Shown here in pieces: positions 56,496-64,000 of a DNA stretch of 64,000 nucleotides. Under the pieces are notes generated by a model that was not told the origin of the DNA, did no database searches, and saw only the letters and a program-made list of their open reading frames with translations. The stretch covers positions 706,242-770,241 of the forward strand of contig NZ_KL448323.1 of assembly GCF_000709345.1 (NCBI RefSeq), read 5' to 3'. Numbering within the stretch: the first letter of the stretch is position 1; every line of letters starts with the position of its first letter. The DNA comes from Polaromonas glacialis. Lineage in GTDB: Bacteria; Pseudomonadota; Gammaproteobacteria; Burkholderiales; Burkholderiaceae_C. Both the position numbers and the translations under genes were made by a program.

Positions 56496-57026
56496 ATGGA
56501 TTCAAAGCACAATTCCACCCCCTGCGGTGACGCGCCCTCATGCCCCCCGGCTGATTTCTACCGGGCGGAAAGCTACACGCCCGATGACAGCGTGGGCTAC
56601 ATGATGCGCCGCATCATTTCCCTGGTGGCCCAAGGCGTCGAGCGCGAACTCGAACCCTCGGGCCTGACCAATGCGCAATGGGTGCCGATGCTCAAGCTCT
56701 ACATGGGCTGTGCCTCGACGGCGGCGGAACTGGCGCGCCAGTGCGAACTCGACGCCGGCTCGATGACGCGGCTGCTCGACCGGCTGGAGGCCAAGCAGCT
56801 GTGCAGCCGCATCCGTTCGTCCGACGACCGGCGCGTGGTCAACCTGGAGCTGACCGATTCCGGACGCGCGGCCGCCAAGGAGATTCCTGCCGTCCTGTGC
56901 GGCGTGCAAAACGCGCTGCTGGCGGGTTTTTCTGCCGAAGAATGGCAAACCCTCAAAAGCTATCTGCGCCGCATGCTCGACACGGCGCAAACCCTGCATG
57001 CCCAGGGAGAAACAAATGACAAATAA
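56496..57026 (+). CDS. MarR-family transcriptional regulator
   Basis: This 176-residue protein has a winged helix with ELARQCELDAGSMTRLLDRL and wing RIRSSDDRRVVNLELTDSG. The N-terminus has a ~30-residue extension with two Cys (NSTPCGDAPSCPP). The ATG has no Shine-Dalgarno, consistent with leaderless translation. It overlaps the outer membrane factor gene by 11 nt and probably autoregulates the operon in response to a transported compound. Confidence 0.92.
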   Translation: MDSKHNSTPCGDAPSCPPADFYRAESYTPDDSVGYMMRRIISLVAQGVERELEPSGLTNAQWVPMLKLYMGCASTAAELARQCELDAGSMTRLLDRLEAKQLCSRIRSSDDRRVVNLELTDSGRAAAKEIPAVLCGVQNALLAGFSAEEWQTLKSYLRRMLDTAQTLHAQGETNDK

Positions 57027-58623
57027 ACCACAAATTTCCTGTACCGAACGGCGCGCGCAGGCTTGCACCGAACGGGCGTGCATCCCCGGGCAGCCTGCGT
57101 TGCCGGTGTGGCGCGCATCGGTGCGCATGGCGCTGGTTTCAGCCGCCGGCGTGGTGGCGGCCGGCCTGATCGCCACCGGCATGGCGGGCTGCGCCGACAT
57201 GTCGGGCATTGCGCCCCAGGCGAGCCTGCGCGATGCCGCGTCGCTCGGGCTGCTCACGACCGCCGCGCCGGCTCCGGCGCCGGTGGCGACCGAATGGTGG
57301 CGCGACTTTGGTGATGAAACCTTGAATAGCCTGGTCGCCCAGGCGCTTGAAAGCAGCCCGAATCTGAAGCTGGCGCAGGCCCGGCTGGCGCGCGCGCAGG
57401 CCGTCACCGAAGTGGCGAATGCCGCCACGCTGCCGCAAGTGGGCGGCCAGCTCGACCTGACGCGCCAGCGTTACACCGCCAACGGCGCGGTGCCGCCGCC
57501 GCTGGCCGGCTCGATTCGCGAAAGCGGAACGGCGCAGCTGGCCGCCAGCTGGGAGATGGACTTTTTCGGCAAGAACCGTGCGGCGCTCGATGCCGCGCTG
57601 GGCAGCGCCAATGCCGCCCAGGCCGATGCCCAGGCTGCCCGCGTGCTGCTGGCCAGCCAGGTGGCACGCACCTATTTCCAGCTGGTGCGGCTGAACGAAC
57701 AGGCGGCCGTGGCCAGGCGCACGCTGGCCCAGCGCGAACAAACTCTCAGGCTGGTCACGGACCGCGTCAATGCCGGCCTCGACACCCGGCTGGAGTTGCG
57801 CCAGAGCGAAGGCGGCCTGCCCGAGGCGCGCCTGCAACTAGAAACCGTTCAGGAGCAGATGGCGCTGACGCGCAACGCACTGAATGCCCTGGTTGGACAG
57901 CCAAATAGTGCTTTTGCGCTTGTCCCGTCTGCGCAAGCAGCTATTAAAAATGTAGCTCTGGCGCCGGTGATCCCGGCCGACCTGCTGGGCCGGCGCGCCG
58001 ACATTGCGGCCGCGCGCTGGCGTGTGCAGGCTTCGTCCAACGACGTGGCGAATGCCAAAACCCAGTTCTACCCGAACATCAACCTGGTCGCTTTTGCCGG
58101 TTTTTCCAGCATCGGGCTGGGCAATCTGCTGAACTCGGGCAGCCAGCAATGGGGCGTCGGCCCGGCCGTGCGGCTGCCGATTTTCGAGGCCGGCCGGCTG
58201 CGCGCCAACCTGCGCGGCAAAACGGCCGATCTGGACGCGGCGGTCGAAAGCTACAACGCCGCCGTGATCGACGCCGTGCGCGATGTGGCCGACCAGGTCG
58301 CGTCGCAGCAAGCCATCAGCCGCCAGCAGCTTGAGCAGCGGGCGGCGCAGGACGCGGCCGAAAGCGCCTACGACATCGCCGTGCAGCGCTACAAGGCGGG
58401 GCTGGGCAATTACCTCAATGTGCTGACGGCCGAGACCAGCGTGCTGGCCCAGCGCCGGCTGGCGGTTGACCTGGCGGGCAGGGCGCTGGAGACACAGGTG
58501 GCGCTGATGCGCGCACTGGGCGGCGGCTATGCGCCCGAGCCATCGGCCGCCACCCACGGCGCCTCAAAAATCATAGCTGTCAGCGCACGTCCAGCAAGCG
58601 AAAACAGCCTATTTGACCAATAA
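57016..58623 (+). CDS. outer membrane efflux lipoprotein, NodT/OprM family
   Basis: This 535-residue TolC-like channel has a hydrophobic leader ending in the atypical lipobox GMAGC (Met at -3). Typical repeats follow (SSPNLKLAQARLARAQAVTE; GRRADIAAARWRVQASSNDV). GGGAG precedes the ATG by 7 nt. Two stretches of the gene (57915-57957 and 58561-58623) are near-copies of the dispersed palindromic repeat, the second forming the C-terminal tail. Confidence 0.93.
   Translation: MTNKPQISCTERRAQACTERACIPGQPALPVWRASVRMALVSAAGVVAAGLIATGMAGCADMSGIAPQASLRDAASLGLLTTAAPAPAPVATEWWRDFGDETLNSLVAQALESSPNLKLAQARLARAQAVTEVANAATLPQVGGQLDLTRQRYTANGAVPPPLAGSIRESGTAQLAASWEMDFFGKNRAALDAALGSANAAQADAQAARVLLASQVARTYFQLVRLNEQAAVARRTLAQREQTLRLVTDRVNAGLDTRLELRQSEGGLPEARLQLETVQEQMALTRNALNALVGQPNSAFALVPSAQAAIKNVALAPVIPADLLGRRADIAAARWRVQASSNDVANAKTQFYPNINLVAFAGFSSIGLGNLLNSGSQQWGVGPAVRLPIFEAGRLRANLRGKTADLDAAVESYNAAVIDAVRDVADQVASQQAISRQQLEQRAAQDAAESAYDIAVQRYKAGLGNYLNVLTAETSVLAQRRLAVDLAGRALETQVALMRALGGGYAPEPSAATHGASKIIAVSARPASENSLFDQ
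57915..57957. repeat. intragenic copy of the dispersed palindromic repeat
   Basis: TGCGCTTGTCCCGTCTGCGC followed by AAGCAGCTATTAAAAATGTAGC aligns with the intergenic copy at 61679. It is read in frame inside the outer membrane factor, encoding roughly ALVPSAQAAIKNVAL. Confidence 0.65.
58561..58623. repeat. repeat copy forming the 3' end of the outer membrane factor gene
   Basis: TCAAAAATCATAGCTGTCAG followed by CGCACGTCCAGCAAGCG, then CAGCCTATTTG and the stop codon. The arrangement TAGCTG..AGCGC..AGCG..CAGCCTA resembles the repeat family. It supplies the last ~20 residues (GASKIIAVSARP onward). Confidence 0.5.
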
Positions 58624-58706
58624 AACAGCTGAAACAGAGTTTGCCAGCCGTCACTGAACAGCGCAGTGTCCGCGCAGGCCATTTCCCACAAACACCGAAC
58701 GACACC

Positions 58707-60014
58707 ATGAACGCACCCCAAGCTCCCGCTTCCCCAGCTTCCGCCAGTCCGGTTGTGCCGGTTCAACCGCCGGCAGGCAACCCCAAGCGCCGCAAGGCGC
58801 TGACCGCGCTCGCCAGCGTCGTCGTCGTGGCCGGCCTGGGCTGGGCGGCCTACGAATACCTGGTGGCCAGCCACTACGAATCGACCGACAACGCCTATGT
58901 GCAGGGCAACGTCATCCAGATCACGCCGCAGATCGGCGGCACCGTCGTCGCGCTGATGGCCGACGACACCGACTTCGTCAAGGCCGGCCAGCCGCTGGTG
59001 CAGCTCGACCCGGCCGATGCCCGAGTGGCGCTGGACCAGGCCGAAGCCGCGCTGGCCCAGGCCGTGCGCCAGGCGCGCACGCAATACGCCAACAACGGCG
59101 CACTCAGCGCGCAGATCGCGCTGCGCAATGCCGAGGTCAGCAAGGCCAACAGCGACATCGCGCGCGCCGCCGACGACCTGGCGCGTCGCCAGTCGCTTGC
59201 CGGCAACGGCGCGGTGTCGAAGGAAGAACTCAACCATGCGCAAACCCAGCTGGCCAACGCCAGAAGCGCGCTGGCGGCGGCACAGGCCGGCGTCGTAGCG
59301 GCGCGCGAGCAGCTGGCCAGCAACCAGGCGCTGACCGACGGCATGGCCATCGAGCAGAACCCCGGCGTGCTGGTGGCAGCCGCCAAGGTGCGCGAGGCTT
59401 ACCTTGCCTCCAGCCGCACGGCCTTGACGGCGCCGGTCGATGGCTATGTCGCCAAGCGCACCGTGCAGCTCGGCCAGCGGGTCGCCGCCGGCATGCCGCT
59501 GATGTCGGTGATTCCGCTGAACCAGGTCTGGGTCGATGCCAACTTCAAGGAAGTGCAGCTGCGCCATATCCGCATCGGCCAGCCGGTGACGCTGGTGGCC
59601 GACCTGTACGGAAAAAAAGTGGACTACCACGGCACCGTCGCCGGACTGGGCGTGGGCACGGGCGCTGCCTTTTCGCTGCTGCCGGCGCAAAACGCCACCG
59701 GCAACTGGATCAAGGTGGTGCAGCGCGTGCCGGTGCGCATTGCGCTGGATGCCAAGCAGCTCGTCGAACATCCGCTGCGCGTCGGCCTGTCGATGGATGC
59801 CGAGGTCGATGTCAGCAACCAGGATGGCAAGGCGCTGGCCGACGCGCCGCGCGATGCCGCCCAGGCGCATACGCAGGCGTTTGCCGCGCGGGATGACGCG
59901 GCCAACGAGGACGTCAGGCGCGTGATCGCCGCGAATTCCGGAAAAGGCGCCAAAACCGGCTCCGCAGCGCAGGCTTCCCGGCCCGTTGACGGCGATACCG
60001 CCTTGCCGCACTGA
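58707..60014 (+). CDS. HlyD/EmrA-family periplasmic adaptor
   Basis: This 435-residue protein has one N-terminal transmembrane helix (ALASVVVVAGLGWAAYEYLV), a biotinyl-lipoyl-like segment (STDNAYVQGNVIQITPQIGG), an alpha-helical hairpin with Ala-rich coiled coil, and AYLASSRTALTAPVDGYVAK. It links EmrB to the outer membrane factor. The final ~45 residues are low-complexity. Confidence 0.93.
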   Translation: MNAPQAPASPASASPVVPVQPPAGNPKRRKALTALASVVVVAGLGWAAYEYLVASHYESTDNAYVQGNVIQITPQIGGTVVALMADDTDFVKAGQPLVQLDPADARVALDQAEAALAQAVRQARTQYANNGALSAQIALRNAEVSKANSDIARAADDLARRQSLAGNGAVSKEELNHAQTQLANARSALAAAQAGVVAAREQLASNQALTDGMAIEQNPGVLVAAAKVREAYLASSRTALTAPVDGYVAKRTVQLGQRVAAGMPLMSVIPLNQVWVDANFKEVQLRHIRIGQPVTLVADLYGKKVDYHGTVAGLGVGTGAAFSLLPAQNATGNWIKVVQRVPVRIALDAKQLVEHPLRVGLSMDAEVDVSNQDGKALADAPRDAAQAHTQAFAARDDAANEDVRRVIAANSGKGAKTGSAAQASRPVDGDTALPH

Positions 60015-60051
60015 GCGGACCTGTTTTCCATTTCGTTCCGTCAAGGCTTTC

Positions 60052-61626
60052 ATGGCGTCCGCACCCCCATCCGCATCTGACTACCTTCCGCCGCCTCCGT
60101 TGAGCGGCTCGGCCCGCCTGTGGGGCACGCTGGCGCTGTCGGCCGCCACCTTCATGAACGTGCTCGACACGTCGATTGCCAACGTGTCGCTGCCGGCCAT
60201 CGCTGGCGACCTGGGCGTCAGCCCGAACCAGGGCACCTGGGTGATCACCAGTTTCGGCGTCGCCAACGCGATCGCCGTGCCGCTGACCGGCTGGCTGTCG
60301 CAGCGTTTCGGCCAGGTCCGGCTGTTCACCGCCAGCATCCTGCTGTTCGTGCTGACGTCCTGGCTGTGCGGGCTGGCGCCCAACATGACCACGCTGATCT
60401 TTTTCCGCGTGCTGCAGGGGCTGGTGGCCGGGCCGATGATTCCGCTGTCGCAGACGCTGCTGCTGTCGAGCTATCCGAAGGCGCTGGCCGGGCTGGCGAT
60501 GGCGCTGTGGTCGATGACCACGCTGGTCGCGCCGGTCATGGGGCCGCTGCTGGGCGGCTGGATCACCGACAACATTTCTTGGCCGTGGATTTTCTACATC
60601 AACATTCCGGTCGGCTTTGGCGCGGCCTTCATCACCTGGAGCATCTTTCACAAGCGCGAAAGCCAGACGCGCAAGCTGCCAATCGACTCAATCGGGCTGG
60701 CCCTGCTGGTGATCTGGGTCGGCGCGCTGCAGATCATGCTGGACAAGGGCAAGGAACTCGACTGGTTCCATTCCGGCGAAGTCATTGCGCTGGGCGTCGT
60801 CGCGCTGGTCGGCTTGATCGCCTTCGTGATCTGGGAGCTGACCGAGGAGCATCCGGTGGTCGACCTGACCCTGTTCAAGAAGCGCAACTTCTGGGCCGGC
60901 GTGCTTGCGCTGTCGGTCGGCTATGGCCTGTTTTTCGGCAACGTCGTGCTGCTGCCGCTGTGGCTGCAGCAGTACATGGGCTACACCGCGACGCAGGCCG
61001 GCATGGTGCTGGCGCCGGTCGGCATCATGGCTTTGCTGCTGTCGCCGCTGATTGGCAAGAACATCGGCAAGACCGATCCGCGCCGCTTTGCGGTGATTGC
61101 CTTTGCCGTGTTCGCGCTGGTGCTGTGGATGCGCTCGAACTTCAACACCCAGGCCGACATGGCCACCATCCTGGTCCCGACGCTGATCCAGGGCGTGGCC
61201 ATGGCCTGCTTTTTCATTCCGCTGATGACCATCACGCTGTCGGGCCTGTCGCACGACAAGATTCCGGCCGCCTCGGGGCTGTCGAACTTCGTGCGCATCA
61301 CGGCGGGTTCGTTCGGCACGTCGATTGCCACGACCGTCTGGCAGGACCGCGCCGCCATGCACCATGCGCAGCTCAGCGAATTCGTCAATCCGGGCAGCGT
61401 GGCCGCCAACGGCGCCTTGTCCGGCCTGGCCGGCGCCGGGTTGACGCCCGACCAGGCGCTGGGAACCATCAACCGGCTGGTGGACCAGCAGGCCTACATG
61501 CTGGCGGCGAACGACGTGTTTTATGCGTCGGCGCTGATCTTTTTGCTCCTGATTCCGCTGGTGTACCTGACGCGGCCCACGCATGCGGGCGCGGGCAGCG
61601 CCGACGCAGCGGCCGGCGCGCACTGA
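60052..61626 (+). CDS. DHA2-family MFS drug transporter, EmrB type
   Basis: This 524-residue protein has 14 helices. It has FMNVLDTSIANVSLPAIAGD, TWVITSFGVANAIAVPLTGW (motif D1 region), and GPLLGGWITDNISWPWIFYI (motif C), diagnostic of EmrB/QacA. It completes the tripartite marR-OMF-EmrA-EmrB operon for export of hydrophobic toxic compounds. Confidence 0.94.
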   Translation: MASAPPSASDYLPPPPLSGSARLWGTLALSAATFMNVLDTSIANVSLPAIAGDLGVSPNQGTWVITSFGVANAIAVPLTGWLSQRFGQVRLFTASILLFVLTSWLCGLAPNMTTLIFFRVLQGLVAGPMIPLSQTLLLSSYPKALAGLAMALWSMTTLVAPVMGPLLGGWITDNISWPWIFYINIPVGFGAAFITWSIFHKRESQTRKLPIDSIGLALLVIWVGALQIMLDKGKELDWFHSGEVIALGVVALVGLIAFVIWELTEEHPVVDLTLFKKRNFWAGVLALSVGYGLFFGNVVLLPLWLQQYMGYTATQAGMVLAPVGIMALLLSPLIGKNIGKTDPRRFAVIAFAVFALVLWMRSNFNTQADMATILVPTLIQGVAMACFFIPLMTITLSGLSHDKIPAASGLSNFVRITAGSFGTSIATTVWQDRAAMHHAQLSEFVNPGSVAANGALSGLAGAGLTPDQALGTINRLVDQQAYMLAANDVFYASALIFLLLIPLVYLTRPTHAGAGSADAAAGAH

Positions 61627-61678
61627 AGGCTGGCGGCAGGAAGCGCCTGGTTTCCTGCCGCAAAAGGCTTTTCAGCAT

Positions 61679-61735
61679 CAAATAAGCTGCTTGCGCACGA
61701 CCAGCATGCGCAAGCAGCTATTAATTCAGTAGCAA
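61679..61735. repeat. best copy of the dispersed palindromic repeat
   Basis: AGCTGCTTGCGC (61685-61696) and GCGCAAGCAGCT (61708-61719) form a perfect 12-bp inverted repeat with 11-bp spacer. It is followed by ATTAATTCAGTAGC. It may serve as a terminator-like structure between the emrB gene and the convergent pseudogene. Confidence 0.8.
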
Positions 61736-61769
61736 AAAAGGCTAACTGTCCGACGGTCGTGATGCAAGG

Positions 61770-62766
61770 TCAAGCCGCCACGGATTCCAGCGCGGCTGCG
61801 GCAATGTCCAGCGAGCGCAGCCGCAAGGCCGGGTCGTAGATGTCGCAGACCAGCATGAATTCGTCGGCATCCGTGGCCTGCGCCAGTGCGTTCAGGCCGC
61901 CCTGCACCGTGTCGGGGCCGCCAATGACTGCGGCAGCCAGAAAATCGGCGATGGCGGCGCGCTCCTGCGGATGCCGCTGGGCCAGGAATTTGTCCACCGG
62001 CGGCTGCAGGCCGGACCTAGCGCCGGTCAGGATGCCGAGCACGCGCTGGTAGGTGCTGCTGGCCAGGTACTCGGCTTCCTCGTCGGTGGGCGCGGCAATC
62101 AAGGGCACGCCAATCGTCACATAAGGTTTGGCCAGCGTGGCCGAAGGCCTGAAGTTCTGGCGGTACAAGGCAATCGCCTGCAGCAAAAGGCGAGGCAAAC
62201 GCATAAGGCAGGCCGCGCTCGGCCGCCAGCTGCGCTGAAAACAGGCTCGAACCCAGCAGCCAGATCGGCACGTTGGTGCCGGCGCCCGGCATGGCGATCA
62301 GCCGCTGGCCGGGCTGCGCCGGCCCCAGCAGGCGCTGCAGCTCGGCCACGTCCTGCGGAAAATCATCAGCGGTCTCTGTCCGTTCACGGCGCAGCGCGCG
62401 CATGGTGGCCTGGTCGGTGCCGGGCGCGCGGCCCAGGCCCAGGTCGATGCGGTCCGGGTACAGCTCGGCCAGCGTGCCGAAGGCCTCGGCGACCACCAGC
62501 GGCGCATGGTTGGGCAGCATCACGCCGCCCGAGCCCACGCGCATGGTGCGGGTGCCGCCGGCAATATAGCCGACCAGCACGGCGGTGGCCGAACTGGCAA
62601 TACCGGCCATATTGTGGTGTTCGGCCAGCCAGTAGCGCTTGAAGCCGAGCCGCTCCGCATGCTGCGCGGTGCGCAAGGCGATGGCCAGCGCGTCAGCCAC
62701 GGTGCCGCTGTCGCGCACCGAGACCAGGTCGAGCATCGACAGGGCGATGTTTTTAAGTTCTTTCAT
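61770..62766 (-). pseudogene. luciferase-like (LLM, MsnO8/YhbW-type) monooxygenase, frameshifted
   Basis: The N-terminal part reads from ATG 62766 ([20 protein letters not shown]) through [20 protein letters not shown] and [18 protein letters not shown] to [10 protein letters not shown]. The frame then shifts near 62180-62195, and the C-terminal part ([20 protein letters not shown] to the stop at 61770) continues in another frame. The family normally reads LPYAFASHFAP here; the missing residues suit a 14-nt deletion. Intact members are flavin-dependent oxidoreductases of about 335 residues. A sequencing error would be of an unusual size, so a real lesion is likely. Confidence 0.8.
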
Positions 62767-62879
62767 GCCGTGATTGTCCCGTGCCGGCGTTTTCCGCGCA
62801 GGCGTCAGGGCTCTGTTTTGCGCTGGCCGCAGTCCAGGCTGGGCAGTTGCAGGCAGGAAAATCCGGGGCAAGAAGCGCG

Positions 62880-63989
62880 TCAGAGCCGCAGCGCCTGCGC
62901 ATAGCCCGTCATCTCCAGGTAGCCCATGCCGATGCGGCGTCCCTGGCTGTCCGCGAGTTCGCTCAGGCCCTCCCAGTAGATCGAGCCGGTCGAGCCCCGG
63001 CTGTCGAGTTCCTGGTTGTCGATCACGGCCTTGACCGTGAAGGAGGCCAGCGGTGTGAGCACTCGCCATTCGATCGGGTAGCGGGTCTGGGTCAGCGGGC
63101 TGGTCCAGCTTCGAAGAGGTTCAAAGCGAACTTCATCGGCGTTGAAAATGCGCAGGGCGCCTGCGGCGGAACGCAGCGACCCGCCGGCCCAGACCGCCTG
63201 GCCGTCCTTGTCGCGCAGCCGGAAGGCGGTCAGCGCACCGCCGTCGTCCAGGTTCATGCCGATCCAGTCCCAGCCCACGGCGCTGGGGTGCAGCAGCTCG
63301 TCGCTCCATTCATGGTCCAGCCAGGCCTTGCCGGTGACGGCAAAGTTCTGCCCTTTCACCTGCACGCTGCCTTGCGTCGCCAGCTGGGGCTGGCTGTAGT
63401 AATAGCTGGCCTGTTTTTCTTCCGGGCCTTTGCGCGACAGGCCCTGATTGCCCTGCGGCAGCACGCTTTGCGTTTCCTCGAATTGCAGGCTCAGTGCAAA
63501 GTCGGTGGCCGGCAGCTCGGCGGTGTAACGTGCGCCGTCGGCCTTGAGCGACCAGTCGCGCAGCTTGATGGCCATGTCCTGTTCGCTGGCAGATGCCACG
63601 CCAAAGCCGGCGCGTGCAATGCGCTGGTCGTGCCAGAGTTTCTTGCCCTGCACGTCAGTGACGGCGGCATGCGCGAAGACCAGCTGCCGGGCGGCAAAAT
63701 TCGACGCCATCGCCTGCGTGCCATCGACCCGCGAACGAAAGAAGGTCAGCTGAAAACCAAATCGCGGCGGGCCTGCGGCCTGCGAAGCAAGCTGTCCGGT
63801 GATGTACCACCATTCGGTGCGAAAGGCGGGGTGCGATCCCCGATCGCGCGGAAACACCAGCGTCCTGGCGGGCAGGGCGTGGATTTGGCCCGGCCATCCT
63901 GCCAGCCCCGACACTCCGGCCACGCCCGCCAGACTGTTCAGCAGGATGCTGCGTCTGCTTGCTGCATGGATCGGTTCAGGCATCTGCAT
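62880..63989 (-). CDS. AttH/CrtC-type lipocalin-like protein (carotenoid 1,2-hydratase family)
   Basis: This 369-residue protein has a Tat-type leader ([20 protein letters not shown]). The body has [45 protein letters not shown] and [13 protein letters not shown], the hallmark of the AttH/CrtC fold. Such genes usually follow a LolC/E-like ABC permease, which would lie beyond the right edge. ATG 63983 is an alternative start. Periplasmic lipid or hydrophobe handling is inferred. Confidence 0.88.
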   Translation of the reverse strand: MQMPEPIHAASRRSILLNSLAGVAGVSGLAGWPGQIHALPARTLVFPRDRGSHPAFRTEWWYITGQLASQAAGPPRFGFQLTFFRSRVDGTQAMASNFAARQLVFAHAAVTDVQGKKLWHDQRIARAGFGVASASEQDMAIKLRDWSLKADGARYTAELPATDFALSLQFEETQSVLPQGNQGLSRKGPEEKQASYYYSQPQLATQGSVQVKGQNFAVTGKAWLDHEWSDELLHPSAVGWDWIGMNLDDGGALTAFRLRDKDGQAVWAGGSLRSAAGALRIFNADEVRFEPLRSWTSPLTQTRYPIEWRVLTPLASFTVKAVIDNQELDSRGSTGSIYWEGLSELADSQGRRIGMGYLEMTGYAQALRL

Positions 63990-64000
63990 GATGGGTCTGG

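Overview
The window looks like chromosome of a Comamonadaceae betaproteobacterium (Burkholderiales), probably close to Polaromonas or Rhodoferax. The evidence is high GC content, a complete nuoA-N operon followed by DUF2818, Nudix and DUF1178 genes, the tRNA-Leu/secG/tpiA order upstream of nuo, and a short dispersed palindromic repeat of a kind I associate with this family. The genus is inferred, not proven.

Layout. 1-2.5 kb: the AT-rich edge of an accessory region, with a partial Nmad2-like gene, a WYL regulator carrying an in-frame stop, a small hypothetical gene and a histone-deacetylase-like gene. 2.5-20.7 kb: a nitrate assimilation island. The operon nirB - tandem PilJ-N protein - nirD - nasA - ybiB - cobA reduces nitrate to ammonium and supplies siroheme. 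The operon nrtABC-narK imports nitrate. nasT encodes an ANTAR antiterminator. A CBS-domain gene and a PP2C-kinase fusion lie between the two operons. Both operons have sigma-54-type -24/-12 promoters followed by leader RNAs with ANTAR-type hairpins overlapping an intrinsic terminator. This suggests two layers of control: nitrogen status through NtrC/sigma-54, and nitrate/nitrite through NasT.

20.7-26.8 kb: the most unusual locus. A TPP riboswitch with an SD-sequestering hairpin precedes a tightly coupled operon of a LuxE-like acyl-protein synthetase, a LuxC-like acyl-CoA reductase, an NMT1/THI5-family ABC importer (ATPase, permease, binding protein) and a short-chain dehydrogenase. There is no luciferase in it. 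The riboswitch and importer point to salvage of a thiamine precursor or breakdown product. LuxE+LuxC chemistry suggests reduction of a carboxylated pyrimidine or thiazole moiety. I propose this as the candidate undescribed system.

26.9-35.9 kb: housekeeping genes (tsaD, a branched-chain amino acid-type binding protein, an aminotransferase, rpsO, pnp, a quinone oxidoreductase, tpiA, secG, tRNA-Leu(GAG)). 36-50.5 kb: all 14 nuo genes of respiratory complex I. 50.5-53.3 kb: DUF2818, Nudix and DUF1178 genes, then convergent gdhA. 53.5-56.4 kb: cheV and an MsbA-like ABC exporter. 56.4-61.6 kb: a marR - outer membrane factor - HlyD/EmrA - EmrB efflux operon behind a near-perfect sigma-70 promoter that predicts a leaderless mRNA. 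61.7-64 kb: a palindromic repeat, a frameshifted luciferase-like monooxygenase and an AttH/CrtC-type lipocalin-like gene.

No CRISPR array, insertion sequence, rRNA or replication origin was seen. All coordinates and structures were read by eye; no search or folding program was run.
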